A DNA stretch of 64,000 nt from an alpha proteobacterium U9-1i. Its GTDB lineage: Bacteria; Pseudomonadota; Alphaproteobacteria; Caulobacterales; Aquidulcibacteraceae. The translations under genes were made by a program, and so were the position numbers. The notes beneath the pieces were generated by a model. The model searched no databases. It was not told where the DNA came from and saw nothing but the letters and a program-made list of their open reading frames with translations. Location of the stretch: NCBI GenBank assembly GCA_000974665.1, contig BBSY01000003.1:1205001-1269000 (forward strand), in the 5' to 3' direction. This document shows, piece by piece, positions 49,776-60,142 of the stretch; within the stretch, counting starts at the first letter, position 1, and each line of letters starts with the position of its first letter.

Positions 49776-51385
49776 GGCGTGGCCGGGGCCACGCGCTCAA
49801 CCGGCGCACGCTGGAGCGTTGTCGATGGCGCACGACGAAGCACAGCGCCATCACGCTGCAATTGCGGCGAGAGTTCCACACGCGGCTGCAGACGGGTACG
49901 GAATTCTTCCTGGCAGCGGTCGAGGATCTGCTGATCCGGCGCAGCGACGTTGTGCTCCTCCTGCGCTTGTCGCAGACGCTCGCAGGCCTCACGCGTGCGT
50001 CCGCTGCGGTCGAGCGCGACAACAAGTTGCTGCGCGTTCGCCTCAAGCGCACCTTCCGCGGCCGGGGCGTTGGGTTCGGACGCCGCCACCTGCTCGCGCA
50101 AGCGATAGCTTTGCGCGAAGCGCGCGCTGGCTGAGGTCCAATCGTTGCGCTGCACGGCGATCTCGCCGAGTTGGTTCACGACTGTCGCCTGCACGGATGG
50201 GTCTGGCAGCGCCGCCGCTGCTTCCTGCAATTGCTGCTCGGCGGCCGCAGTGTCGCCCTGCGCTTCAGATTGGACAGCGTGACTCACGGTTTCCGCAGCT
50301 TGCGCGGCCTGATCGTTGTTGGTGCGACGGTAGGAACGCGAGAGCATACGCCAGGCCTGGCCGTCACGCGGGGTCAGATTGACCGACGCTTCCAACGCAC
50401 GCTGGCCGAGTGGCAGATTGTTCCGTTCGCCCACCGTGCCGCACAGCAGGTAGATTTGGTCGCGCAGTGGGTCGTCGGGATTGGCCTGCGCGTACGTCCA
50501 CATTGTTTGCATCGCCGCGTCGCGCGCTTGCGGGTTCGACATTTGCGCGGCGGCAAGCCGGATTTGTGCGTCCGGGTGCTGCGCCACCGCGAGGAAGGCT
50601 TGGCGATAGGCTTCCCGCGAAGCGATATCGAATTGCGCTTCCGATACGCCGGCCTCCTCAGACTCACTGCGCATGGTGGCCGCGTCAGTCGGCGCGGGCG
50701 CTGCGCCAGCGGGCGTTTCGTTGGACGCCATCTGCGTTTCGCCCAGCGCGCCGCTTTCGAGGATGCTGGCCAGCTGGATCGCTTGCTCCGGCGTGAGCTT
50801 GCCTTCTGCCAGCAAGCGCAGCAGTTCGGCGCGCAAATCCTCCTGCGTCACCTCAGCGGTTGGCGGATCGAAGAGATAACGCCCACCGACCGCAATGCCG
50901 ACGACGAGGGCGACAACGGTCAGCAGCGAGACAAGGCGAATGCGCGCGCCAAGCTTGCGGCGTCGGCGCTCGATGGCCGCGCCATCAACGTCACGGCCGG
51001 ATAGCTTCGCTTTCAGCACTTCTTCGAGAAGCTGGACTTGCGGTGCGTTGGCGCCGCCATTCCAATTGGTGAAATCCTCGGCTTGGTACGAGCCAAAGCC
51101 CAACGGAATATCCACTTTGTCGAACAGTACGGGCACCAGACGGCCTTCATCACGCGCGCGGCCAGCTTCGTCGCGCACAAACGTCGAGTGCACGGACGAT
51201 TGCGTCCAGGTGACGATCACCGCCTTCGCGCTCTTCAGTTCGCGCTCGATGATGGCGGTATAGTCCTGGCCGGCCGACAGCGAGCGGTCCCACCAGATGT
51301 TGAACCCTCGCGCCAGCAGCGCCTCGGCCAGCGGCCGCACCCGGGCGCGGTCCTCGCTTGCGTAGGAGATAAAAATGTCCGCCAT
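49772..51385 (-). CDS. TIR domain-transmembrane-TPR protein
   Basis: A 537-residue protein: TIR domain (residues 2-130), basic stretch and one transmembrane helix (about 149-172), then a Glu/Ala linker and a C-terminal helical repeat region with TPR-like units (for example DGQAWRMLSRSYRRTNNDQA, QATVVNQLGEIAVQRNDWTS). TIR motifs are intact: FISYASEDRARV, WWDRSLSAGQDY, and STFVRDE containing Glu73, the position of the catalytic glutamate in NAD-cleaving TIRs. It may bind or cleave NAD, with the TPR part facing the periplasm, but NADase activity is only inferred. No defence partner gene is adjacent. Confidence 0.85.
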   Translation of the reverse strand: MADIFISYASEDRARVRPLAEALLARGFNIWWDRSLSAGQDYTAIIERELKSAKAVIVTWTQSSVHSTFVRDEAGRARDEGRLVPVLFDKVDIPLGFGSYQAEDFTNWNGGANAPQVQLLEEVLKAKLSGRDVDGAAIERRRRKLGARIRLVSLLTVVALVVGIAVGGRYLFDPPTAEVTQEDLRAELLRLLAEGKLTPEQAIQLASILESGALGETQMASNETPAGAAPAPTDAATMRSESEEAGVSEAQFDIASREAYRQAFLAVAQHPDAQIRLAAAQMSNPQARDAAMQTMWTYAQANPDDPLRDQIYLLCGTVGERNNLPLGQRALEASVNLTPRDGQAWRMLSRSYRRTNNDQAAQAAETVSHAVQSEAQGDTAAAEQQLQEAAAALPDPSVQATVVNQLGEIAVQRNDWTSASARFAQSYRLREQVAASEPNAPAAEGALEANAQQLVVALDRSGRTREACERLRQAQEEHNVAAPDQQILDRCQEEFRTRLQPRVELSPQLQRDGAVLRRAPSTTLQRAPVERVAPATP

Positions 51386-51609
51386 TGCGCGCGCCCCTAA
51401 CGAACGGCGCGCGGCCCGCCAAGGGCTCACCACGCCTGCTTCTGCATCGTCCCCTTCTTATGGGGTCTGACGCGTGGCGGGAAGATGACAGCGGTCACGG
51501 ACACGCGATTGGCGGCGGAACGGATGGGGATTTCCCGGTTTTCGACTGGCGTTGACAGACTCGCCACTACCGGCTCCCGTTCCCGCATCACCCGTCAAGG
51601 ATCGCGGCC

Positions 51610-51870
51610 ATGCCCCACAAGACACTCACCCTTCTCGCCACCGCCGCGTTGGCCGCAACCATCTCGGCTTGCGCTGTCCTAAGCGCGGATGAGCCGCCGA
51701 TGGCGTGCTATTGGCTCAGCAACGTCACCAACCAGTGGGAAGCCATGCCGGGGGTGGACACGCGTGGGCAATGCGCTCGGCTCGACAGCTGCAGCGGCGG
51801 CAAAGGTGAGTCAGGCGGCGGCTGCTACAAATGGTCCAGTGGCGCCGACGGCCCGCAAATCCCTTGGTGA
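51610..51870 (+). CDS. Small cysteine-rich lipoprotein
   Basis: An 86-residue exported protein with signal peptide and lipobox ISAC at Cys21. The mature part has four further Cys (MACYWLSN, RGQCARLDSC, GGGCYKW), enough for two disulfides. Short aromatic motifs such as YWLSNVTNQWEAM suggest a compact fold. No family recognised. It ends 7 bp from the E2 stop of the convergent gene. Confidence 0.7.
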   Translation: MPHKTLTLLATAALAATISACAVLSADEPPMACYWLSNVTNQWEAMPGVDTRGQCARLDSCSGGKGESGGGCYKWSSGADGPQIPW

Positions 51871-51877
51871 TGCACCG

Positions 51878-53356
51878 CTAGCGATCGATGAACAGGCTCG
51901 CCGGGTGCTCGACCATGCCCTTCACGCGCTGGATGAAGGCGGCCGCGTCGTAGCCATCAACCACGCGGTGATCGAACGACGAGCTTAGGTTCATCATCTT
52001 GCGGACGACGATCTGGCCATTCTTCACCATCGGCCGCTCGACCAGCTTGTTGACGCCGATGATCGCGACTTCCGGGTGATTGATCACCGGCGTGGTGACG
52101 ATGCCGCCCAACGCACCGAGCGAGGTGATGGTGATAGTGGAGCCCGAGAGCTCGTCCTTGCCGGCCGTGTTCGAACGCACTGCCGCGGCGAGGCGCGACA
52201 CTTCGGCGGCGCAGCCCCAAATGTCGCGCGCCTCGACGTGACGCACCACCGGCACGATGAGGCCATTGTCGGTCTGCGTAGCAATGCCGATGTCGACGCC
52301 TTCGTGGCGATAGACGACGCCGTTATCATCGTCGAAGCGGGCGTTGATCTGTGGGAAATCCGGCAGGCACATCACCAGCGCCCGCATCAAGAACGGCAAC
52401 ACCGTCAGCTTCGGCTGGTCGGCGCGGCGCGTGGCGTTCAAATGCGCGCGGAGATCTTCAAGCTCGGTGAGATCGCACTCTTCGACGTAAGCAAAGTGCG
52501 GGATGCGGCGCTTGGCGTCCTGCATCTTCTCGGCGATCTTACGCCGCAAACCGATCACCTTCACCGGCTCGATGCCGTTGCGCTCCGCCAGCGCGGTGGA
52601 ACTCATGCGCGAACCGCTGACGGGCACCAGCACGGTGTCCAAATCTTCGTGCGTGATGCGCCCATCGGCGCCGCTGCCGCGGATGGTCGAAAGGTCGATG
52701 CCCAGCTTCTGCGCGCGCGCGCGCACGGCGGGCGAGGCTTGAGCCTGGCCCATTTCGCGCACGGTGGGCTCGGTGTTTTCGCGCTTGGCGACTGCTTGTT
52801 GCTGCTTCGGCTCAGCTGCCTTTGGTGTTGAACCGCTGGGCATCGCGCCAGTCGGCACGGAGACAGGCTTTGAAGCCGCGCCTTGGATCGCGGCCTGCAC
52901 ACTCGCTTCCGACATCACGGATCCGGCCTGCGCCCTGATGCGCGGCTTTTCTGCTCCCCCGTTCACGGGGGAGCTGTCAGCGCGCGAAGCGGGCTGACTG
53001 AGGGGGCGGTGCGCCACAGTTTCCGCCGCTTGCGGGGCCGTGCCCCCTCCGTCGCGAGCTGCGCTCGCGCCACCTCCCCCGTTCACGGGGGAGGAAGCCG
53101 ACGCGCCTTCTTCAGCGTCGACTTCAAACACAGCGATAGCCGAACCCACCGGCGCCATCTCGCCAGGCTCGCCGGTGAGCGACACGATCTTGCCGCTGAC
53201 GGGCGAGGTCATCTCCACAGTCGCCTTATCCGTCATCACATCGACGAGCGGCGCATCTTCTTTGACGATGTCGCCGACGCGCACGTGCCACGCCACGATC
53301 TCGGCCTCGGCCGTGCCTTCGCCTACGTCCGGCAGCTTAAAGACATACTGGCCCAT
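51878..53356 (-). CDS. bkdB: Branched-chain 2-oxoacid dehydrogenase E2 (lipoamide acyltransferase)
   Basis: A 492-residue E2. The lipoyl domain has lipoyl-Lys44 in VMTDKATVE. A long linker (about 80-205) precedes the E3/E1-binding domain (about 208-240, with SPAVRARAQKLGIDLSTIRG), and the acyltransferase domain carries catalytic His463 in DHRVVDG. It accepts acyl groups from the E1 alpha-beta enzyme in Val/Leu/Ile breakdown. The linker is unusual: it repeats SSPVNGG and contains two palindromic DNA elements translated in frame (see repeat entry). E3 (lpd) is not in the window. Confidence 0.95.
   Translation of the reverse strand: MGQYVFKLPDVGEGTAEAEIVAWHVRVGDIVKEDAPLVDVMTDKATVEMTSPVSGKIVSLTGEPGEMAPVGSAIAVFEVDAEEGASASSPVNGGGGASAARDGGGTAPQAAETVAHRPLSQPASRADSSPVNGGAEKPRIRAQAGSVMSEASVQAAIQGAASKPVSVPTGAMPSGSTPKAAEPKQQQAVAKRENTEPTVREMGQAQASPAVRARAQKLGIDLSTIRGSGADGRITHEDLDTVLVPVSGSRMSSTALAERNGIEPVKVIGLRRKIAEKMQDAKRRIPHFAYVEECDLTELEDLRAHLNATRRADQPKLTVLPFLMRALVMCLPDFPQINARFDDDNGVVYRHEGVDIGIATQTDNGLIVPVVRHVEARDIWGCAAEVSRLAAAVRSNTAGKDELSGSTITITSLGALGGIVTTPVINHPEVAIIGVNKLVERPMVKNGQIVVRKMMNLSSSFDHRVVDGYDAAAFIQRVKGMVEHPASLFIDR
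52953..53094. repeat. Two palindromic repeat elements inside the E2 linker coding sequence
   Basis: GCTCCCCCGT-TC-ACGGGGGAGC (52953-52974) and CCTCCCCCGT-TC-ACGGGGGAGG (53073-53094) are perfect 10-base palindromes about 120 bp apart. Each is flanked by a second dyad (GTCAGC/GCTGAC beside the first, GCGAGC-TGC-GCTCGC beside the second). The whole looks like two copies of the dispersed intergenic palindromes (C-rich stem plus GGGGGAGG) found in many alphaproteobacteria, here translated in frame in the minus-strand gene as SSPVNGG repeats. Confidence 0.75.
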
Positions 53357-53357
53357 C

Positions 53358-54371
53358 TCAGCCCTCCATCGCGCGGCGCATCGCCTTCATGAGGCGCTGC
53401 GGTGTCGGGAAATACTCCCATTCGTGGGCGTGCGGATAGGGCGTGTCGTAGCCCGTCACGCGTTCGATCGGCGCTTCGAGGTGATAGAAGCAATGCTCCT
53501 GCACCAAAGCCGAAAGCTCAGCGCCATAGCCGGACGTGCGCGTCGCCTCGTGCACCACCACACAGCGCCCGGTTTTGGAAACCGAGGCAACGATCGCGTC
53601 GATATCGACCGGCAGCAACGTGCGCAGATCGATCACTTCAGCATCAATGCCGCTCTCCTCGGTCGCCGCCAGCGCCACGTGCACCATTGTGCCGTAGGAG
53701 AGGATCGTCAGTTCCGACCCCTCGCGCGCGATCGCGGCCTTGCCGAGCGGCACTTTGTAATAGCCTTCCGGGACTTCGCTCGCCGGGTGCTTCGACCAGG
53801 GGATCACTGGGCGATCGCGGCGACCGTCGAACGGCCCGTTATAAACGCGCTTGGGCTCGAGAAAGATCACCGGATCGTCGTCTTCGATCGCGCTGATCAG
53901 CAAGCCCTTGGCGTCATACGGCGTTGACGGGATCACCGTCTTCAAGCCGGCCACGTGCGTGAACAACGCCTCTGGGCTTTGGCTGTGAGTTTGGCCGCCA
54001 AAGATGCCGCCGCCATACGGCATGCGCACCGTCATCGGGACGGTAAAATCATTGGCGGAGCGATAGCGGATGCGCGCGGCCTCGGAGACCAATTGATCAT
54101 ACGCCGGATACATGTAGTCCGCGAACTGGATCTCGATCACCGGACGAAGGCCGTAGACGGCCATGCCGATCGCCGCGCCGGCGATGCCGGTTTCGTTGAT
54201 CGGCGTGTCGAAGCAGCGCTTCAGCCCGTACTTCTTCTGCAACCCTTCGGTGACGCGGAATACGCCGCCGAAATAGCCAACGTCTTCTCCGAACGTGAGC
54301 ACGTTCGGATCGCGCTCCATCATAACGTCGAGCGCTGAGTTGAGCGCCTGGATCATGGTCATCGCAGCCAT
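53358..54371 (-). CDS. bkdA2: Branched-chain 2-oxoacid dehydrogenase E1 beta subunit
   Basis: A 337-residue transketolase-fold subunit. GEDVGYFGGVFRVTEGLQKK, FDTPINETGIAGAAIGMAVY and FADYMYPAYDQLVSEAARIR, then MPYGGGIFGGQTHSQSPEAL, match E1 beta of the branched-chain complex. The EAL-like GEDVGYFGGV start is well conserved. It lies 5 bp after E1 alpha and 1 bp before E2, in one operon. Confidence 0.95.
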   Translation of the reverse strand: MAAMTMIQALNSALDVMMERDPNVLTFGEDVGYFGGVFRVTEGLQKKYGLKRCFDTPINETGIAGAAIGMAVYGLRPVIEIQFADYMYPAYDQLVSEAARIRYRSANDFTVPMTVRMPYGGGIFGGQTHSQSPEALFTHVAGLKTVIPSTPYDAKGLLISAIEDDDPVIFLEPKRVYNGPFDGRRDRPVIPWSKHPASEVPEGYYKVPLGKAAIAREGSELTILSYGTMVHVALAATEESGIDAEVIDLRTLLPVDIDAIVASVSKTGRCVVVHEATRTSGYGAELSALVQEHCFYHLEAPIERVTGYDTPYPHAHEWEYFPTPQRLMKAMRRAMEG

Positions 54372-54376
54372 GTGCG

Positions 54377-55612
<1,236 letters not shown>

Positions 55613-55722
55613 TTACTCCCTGCGGCCCACGTCGCGCATGCGCGCGCTCGCTAACATGCTTAGCGTCTGGCTCAAGCGTCTCGTTTCAAACAGCACAATG
55701 TTCAAGCGCCTCGGTACAACGA

Positions 55723-57504
55723 TCACTGGATCGGTTCCTCGAACAGCAACGCTCTCGCATAGCGCATCGGCGGCGAACCGAACGACAGAATGCCGTCATG
55801 GTAGGCCTTCAGATTAAAGCCAGCGCCGGCTCGGCGTTCCGCTTCGGCGCGCGTTTCCATGTGCTCCAGGAAACCGACGAAATACGTTGAGAGCTGCGTG
55901 GAGGACAGCTGCGCCCGCCGCCACTTGCCCGCCGCTTCGCGTTCTTCCTGGAAGGCGGTTTGCGTCATCAACTGCATCGCCGCCGCGCGCTCCATGCCGT
56001 CAACTTGGATCGCCTGGTCGAGAATCGCGTTCGTCACCGTGCGCAATTGCACCTTCAGCTGTGAGAGCCGGTAGAGCGGATCGTTGGCGCGGAAGCCTTG
56101 CTGCACCATCATCTCTTCGGCGTAGCATGCCCAGCCCTCGGTGAACGTGCCTGACCCGAGCACAGCACGCAGCGTCGAGGGATAGCGGTTTGAGTGGGCG
56201 ATCTGCACATAATGGCCCGGCATCGCTTCGTGTACGCCGACATCGAGGATCGCGCGCGTATTGTACTCCCGCAGGAACGAGGTTGCCTGCTCGTCGCTCC
56301 AATCGTCGGGCACGGGCGACACGGCGTAGAACGTCTCAAGCCCGCGCTCCAGCGCGCCGGGCGAGTCGCAATAGGCCACCGCGAAACCGCGCTGGAATTC
56401 CGGCATCAAGATCACACGCACATTGCCTTCCGGCACCGTGATGAGATCGCGCGCGCGCACAAATGCCTCCGCCTCGTTCACGCCGGCGGTTGCGTCTTCC
56501 ACCAAATGATCGCGGCGTGGTCTCTCACTCGCGGCGATATCGAGCGCGGCGCGAATAGCGGCTTGCTGCTGGCCCGGATCGGGCGCGTCCGGCGTCGGCG
56601 GCGCGTCGGCGCGGCCGGCAAGCGCGAGCTTGGCGACGCGATACATTTCCGCCCGCACGTCGCGCACAGCAGCATCCGCGCGCGCGCGAATTTGCGCCCG
56701 CGTCAGGTCCGATTGCATCGTGAACGCGAGCTTCTCATCGAAACGTTGCGCGCCAATACGGAAATTGCCACGCGCGTTGGGAACGAGCGTCCCTTCGATC
56801 CAAGCTTGGTGTTCATCCACCGCAGCGTTCGCGCGTGCGATGGCTGCGTTCAAGCGTTCCAGCTTCCGCGCTGAAAGCACGCCTTTGTGCGGCTCGATCA
56901 GATCTGTGATCAAACTTTTGACGCCCGGATTTTGCAAGGCGTACGTTTCCGCGTGTGGCGTCGGCACGCGCGCGGGATCAAGCGCCGCGCGCGCTTGCGC
57001 TAGCAACGCCGGCATACCTTCCAGCCGCGCCGTGGCGCTTTCGAGCCGTACCGCCATCGGCGCAAATTCACGCGCCATCAAATTGTAGATCGCATCGCCT
57101 GCGCGTGTTTGATGCGTCAGCGGGTCCCAGGCCCACGTCTGCGAAACCTCGGCGCTCCAAATCTGGGAGCGCATGGCGTTGGCCAGCAACGCCCAATCGA
57201 CCTGATTGGCGCGCGACAATTGCGAGCGGTCGATCGCCTCCAGCGCGCGCAACGTCTCTTGCGCGAAGCGAAGCGTGCGCGCCCTACCCGCCGCACTCGC
57301 ATCGTCGAGGCGCGAGTCGAAGCGATGATCGCCGGTTTGTGTGGCGTTGATCGGCCCCAACCGCATCGATTGGTCGAGCCAGCGCCGCGTCAGCCGTTCG
57401 AACCGTCCGTCGTGCGGCGCCGCGGCAGCGTTCGGCGCGCCAAACGGCGTCACAGCCAAAGCGGAGCCGAGGGCGAGCACGACCTGGCGACGAGAGCTGA
57501 TCAT
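55723..57504 (-). CDS. DUF885 family protein, exported
   Basis: A 593-residue protein with a signal peptide starting ISSRRQVVLALGSALAV, of Tat-like type with a paired Arg, cleaved near AAAAP. The metallopeptidase-like motif is HEAMPGHYVQIAHSNR, with EGWACYAEEMM downstream. It is a diverged relative of the DUF885 lipoprotein at 25.1 kb, without a lipobox. Upstream in-frame codons were excluded because they precede the signal peptide. Substrate unknown. Confidence 0.85.
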   Translation of the reverse strand: MISSRRQVVLALGSALAVTPFGAPNAAAAPHDGRFERLTRRWLDQSMRLGPINATQTGDHRFDSRLDDASAAGRARTLRFAQETLRALEAIDRSQLSRANQVDWALLANAMRSQIWSAEVSQTWAWDPLTHQTRAGDAIYNLMAREFAPMAVRLESATARLEGMPALLAQARAALDPARVPTPHAETYALQNPGVKSLITDLIEPHKGVLSARKLERLNAAIARANAAVDEHQAWIEGTLVPNARGNFRIGAQRFDEKLAFTMQSDLTRAQIRARADAAVRDVRAEMYRVAKLALAGRADAPPTPDAPDPGQQQAAIRAALDIAASERPRRDHLVEDATAGVNEAEAFVRARDLITVPEGNVRVILMPEFQRGFAVAYCDSPGALERGLETFYAVSPVPDDWSDEQATSFLREYNTRAILDVGVHEAMPGHYVQIAHSNRYPSTLRAVLGSGTFTEGWACYAEEMMVQQGFRANDPLYRLSQLKVQLRTVTNAILDQAIQVDGMERAAAMQLMTQTAFQEEREAAGKWRRAQLSSTQLSTYFVGFLEHMETRAEAERRAGAGFNLKAYHDGILSFGSPPMRYARALLFEEPIQ

Positions 57505-57820
57505 GGACGGCCTTAACTCCCGGTCGCACCTTTTCACCGCTCGCAAGGAGCAGCCCGACGATGCTGATTTCGCGGCAAAATAGCCAAGGTTGTGATTTGC
57601 GCAATATCGCACCAAAAGAAACAAGATCGTTCCCGTTCAAGCAAAACCGTAGGCCAATCGTGTCCCGTTTGGAGAGAACGATGGGCGTTTATTGCGCAAA
57701 GTTTACGCTGCACTGCACAACGGACGATCGGCGCGCGCCGAAGCGCCCGCTCCCGCGCTTCAAATCGGCCCGAAGCCCGCCTTGTCAGCGCCCCCGGGTG
57801 CAGCTATGCACGCGCCCTTC
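57505..57820. other. Intergenic region between DUF885 gene and tRNA-Arg
   Basis: This 316-bp gap holds the promoter of the DUF885 gene on the left and presumably that of tRNA-Arg on the right. I see no clear gene. A GTTTAC/TTGCGC-rich stretch around 57690-57710 and the short AT-richer segment near 57600-57650 are the only compositional features. Open frames here are explained by GC bias and by reading into the tRNA. Confidence 0.6.
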
Positions 57821-57897
57821 GCGCCCGTAGCTCAGCTGGATAGAGCACCAGACTACGAATCTGGGGGTCAGGAGTTCGAATCTCTTCGGGCGCGCCA
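57821..57897 (+). tRNA. tRNA-Arg (anticodon ACG)
   Basis: The 77-base sequence folds into a standard cloverleaf: acceptor GCGCCCG/CGGGCGC, D arm AGCTCAGCTGGATAGAGC, anticodon loop CTACGAA (anticodon ACG), T arm with TTCGAAT, and an encoded CCA end. ACG is the tRNA whose A34 is deaminated to inosine by TadA, also encoded in this window. Confidence 0.97.
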
Positions 57898-58022
57898 TCT
57901 CTCAAATCGCTAACGCACTCAATTCCGTCGCATTTTGCCGCCGAGGGTGATGCACGGCGGTGCGCGCATGGGAACTTTTCGCGCACGCAAGCGTCTAGCG
58001 TTTGGGCGAGGAGGCCATCGGG

Positions 58023-59084
58023 ATGCGCTGCTGGCTGTTCTTCAACAAGGATCTTGGTCCCGACACGCCTGAAGCGCACGAGGTGGTTCGCTTCCAAGAG
58101 ACCGCGAAAAACCTCGATATCGAGCTCTACGTTCTCAAACCAGGCGAGTTCGATCTTGTGGTGGATTCCACGGAGGGCTGGTCCGCGAAATATCAGGGCC
58201 GCGATCTCCTTCACAAACCTGATCTCATCGTTCCGCGCTGTGGCGCAGAGACGAACTATTTCACGCTCGCGGTGCTGCGCCATTTCGAACGCCAAGGCGT
58301 GCCGATCGTAAACGGCCCGAGCGCGATTGAGAGCGTCGCCGATAAATTGCACACCTTGCAAATCGTCTCCGCCGCGAAATTGCCGACGCCGAAAACCATC
58401 CTCGGCAAATTTCCCGTCGATGTGAATCTCGTCGAGCGCGAGCTTGGCTTTCCCGTCGTCGTCAAGAAGTTGAAAGGCACACGCGGCGCCGGCGTCGTTC
58501 TCTGTCAGGACCGCGCGCAATTCGATGATCTTGCCAATCTGCTGGACGGCGCATCGTCGGGCGCCGACTTCCTCTTTCAACGCTACATCAAGGCGAGCCA
58601 CGGGCGCGACGTGCGCGTTCTCGTCATCGACGGCAAAATCGTCGCCGCGATGGAACGGCGCGCCACCGATGGCGGCTTCAAATCAAACATTTCACTCGGC
58701 GGCAGTGGCGCACGCTTCGAACCGCCGGCCGAGATGGCAGAGCTCGCGATCAAGGTGGCGCGCGAGCTTCAGCTTGATGTCGCGGGCATCGACATCTTGT
58801 TTGACTCCGAAGGCTACCGGGTTTGCGAAGCCAACTCCGCACCCGGTTTTCAGGGGCTAGAGCGCGCGTGCGGCGTTAACGTGCCGGAATTGGTGTTCAT
58901 GAGCATGGGCCGCAAGTTCGGCATTCCAGTGCGGCATTCGGAGCGCTGGGAGCGCTTCATTGAAGATGCCGCGCGTTCGGCGCTCGGGCTACGCACAACG
59001 ACGCCGCCGAAAGAAAAGCGCAGCAAACCGCGCGAGACAGTTCCACGCTTGGCCCCGGCGCGCGCGCGGACGAAGCCGACTTAG
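58023..59084 (+). CDS. RimK family alpha-L-glutamate ligase-like ATP-grasp protein
   Basis: A 353-residue ATP-grasp enzyme. It begins CWLFFNKDLGPDTPEAHEVV, has the ATP-site blocks VVVKKLKGTRGAGVVLCQDR and FQRYIKASHGRDVRVLVIDG, and the metal-site region AGIDILFDSEGYRVCEANSA (with the usual Asp, Glu, Asn). RimK-like ligases add Glu to proteins or small peptides; the substrate here is unknown. The C-terminal tail is basic and disordered. GAGGAGG eight bases before the ATG decides the start. Confidence 0.88.
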   Translation: MRCWLFFNKDLGPDTPEAHEVVRFQETAKNLDIELYVLKPGEFDLVVDSTEGWSAKYQGRDLLHKPDLIVPRCGAETNYFTLAVLRHFERQGVPIVNGPSAIESVADKLHTLQIVSAAKLPTPKTILGKFPVDVNLVERELGFPVVVKKLKGTRGAGVVLCQDRAQFDDLANLLDGASSGADFLFQRYIKASHGRDVRVLVIDGKIVAAMERRATDGGFKSNISLGGSGARFEPPAEMAELAIKVARELQLDVAGIDILFDSEGYRVCEANSAPGFQGLERACGVNVPELVFMSMGRKFGIPVRHSERWERFIEDAARSALGLRTTTPPKEKRSKPRETVPRLAPARARTKPT

Positions 59085-60094
59085 ACGCCGTCCCGCCACG
59101 CTGGCGCATCACCCAAACTTGACGCCTCATAAACGCCCCGCGCAATCGCGCGTGCAAGGCAATCGGCCGCGAGACTGCCGATGCGCGCAATGTTGAGCGC
59201 GCGCGGTTCGTTCAAGGATTTCGTCGCGGTGGACAATGCAAACACAACGTCGCCGTCGAAGGGCGCGAAGCTGGGCCGGATCGCGCGCGCCATGCCGGCG
59301 CTGGCCATTTGCGCGATGCGCTTGGCTTCAGAGGGCGTGAGCGCGGCGTCGGTTGCGACCAGCGCGATCGTGGTGTTGGCGCGCGGCTGCGGATTGAATT
59401 TGGCGCCGCCCCAATCCTCGGCGTCAAAGCTCGCGTTCGCGTTTGGCCGTACGCCTCCAAACTCACCGTCGATTTCGAACGGCCAGGCCCAGAAAGCGCG
59501 CGCGTTGGGTATCGTGGTGGAGCCGAAGGCATTGACGCATGCGAGGGCTGCGACGGAGAAGCCGTCTGAGGTGACGATGCTAGCGCTGCCCTGCCCACCT
59601 TTGAGCGCGCCGGCGCGTGCGCCGAAGCCGGCGCCGGCATTGCCCAGCTGCACGCTCTTCGATCGCGCGGCGTAGGCGCGTTTGCCGAGCGCAGCGTAAG
59701 GCGGCGCTTCACCCCAAGCTTTGTTTCCGCCATTGGCCAGGTCGTAGAGGATCGCCGCGGGCACGACCGGTGATTTTGGCACGCCGGGCAGCTCGATCAG
59801 GCCGTAGCCTTTGCCCTCCGCGCCCATCGCCGCCGCAACGCCGTCCGCCGCCGCCAGCCCGTAGACGGACCCTCCCGACAACACGAGCGCGTCAATGGCA
59901 TCGACCAAATTCTCCGGTTGCAGAGCGTCGGTCTCGCGCGTGCCGGGGCCGCCGCCGCGCACATCAACGGCGCACACCGCGCGCGTATCCGGAACGATCA
60001 CCGTGACACCGGTGCGCGCGCTTTCGTCCTCGGCGCAGCCTATGGACAAACCCTGGACATCGCACAGAGAATTGGAAGGTCCGGGACGCGCCAT
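59081..60094 (-). CDS. P1 family (DmpA/NylC-like) Ntn-hydrolase peptidase
   Basis: A 337-residue self-processing peptidase. The probable autocleavage and nucleophile is Ser180 in DGFSVAALACVNAFG. The preceding GNAGAGFGARAGALKGGQGS and the earlier ALVLSGGSVYGLAAADGV are conserved in the family. Members release N-terminal D- or L-amino acids from peptides or cleave nylon oligomers. Ends in a TTAG-type overlap with the RimK-like gene. Confidence 0.87.
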   Translation of the reverse strand: MARPGPSNSLCDVQGLSIGCAEDESARTGVTVIVPDTRAVCAVDVRGGGPGTRETDALQPENLVDAIDALVLSGGSVYGLAAADGVAAAMGAEGKGYGLIELPGVPKSPVVPAAILYDLANGGNKAWGEAPPYAALGKRAYAARSKSVQLGNAGAGFGARAGALKGGQGSASIVTSDGFSVAALACVNAFGSTTIPNARAFWAWPFEIDGEFGGVRPNANASFDAEDWGGAKFNPQPRANTTIALVATDAALTPSEAKRIAQMASAGMARAIRPSFAPFDGDVVFALSTATKSLNEPRALNIARIGSLAADCLARAIARGVYEASSLGDAPAWRDGV

Positions 60095-60142
60095 GCGGGT
60101 CTTTCGTCAAATCAGCTTAGACCCCAGGTAGGAACCCGTCCC

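Noticed and set aside
57692-57913. A 73-codon plus-strand frame whose end reads PVAQLDRAPDYESGGQEFES
   Set aside because: This is the well-known false protein produced by translating a tRNA-Arg gene; the tRNA itself is annotated.
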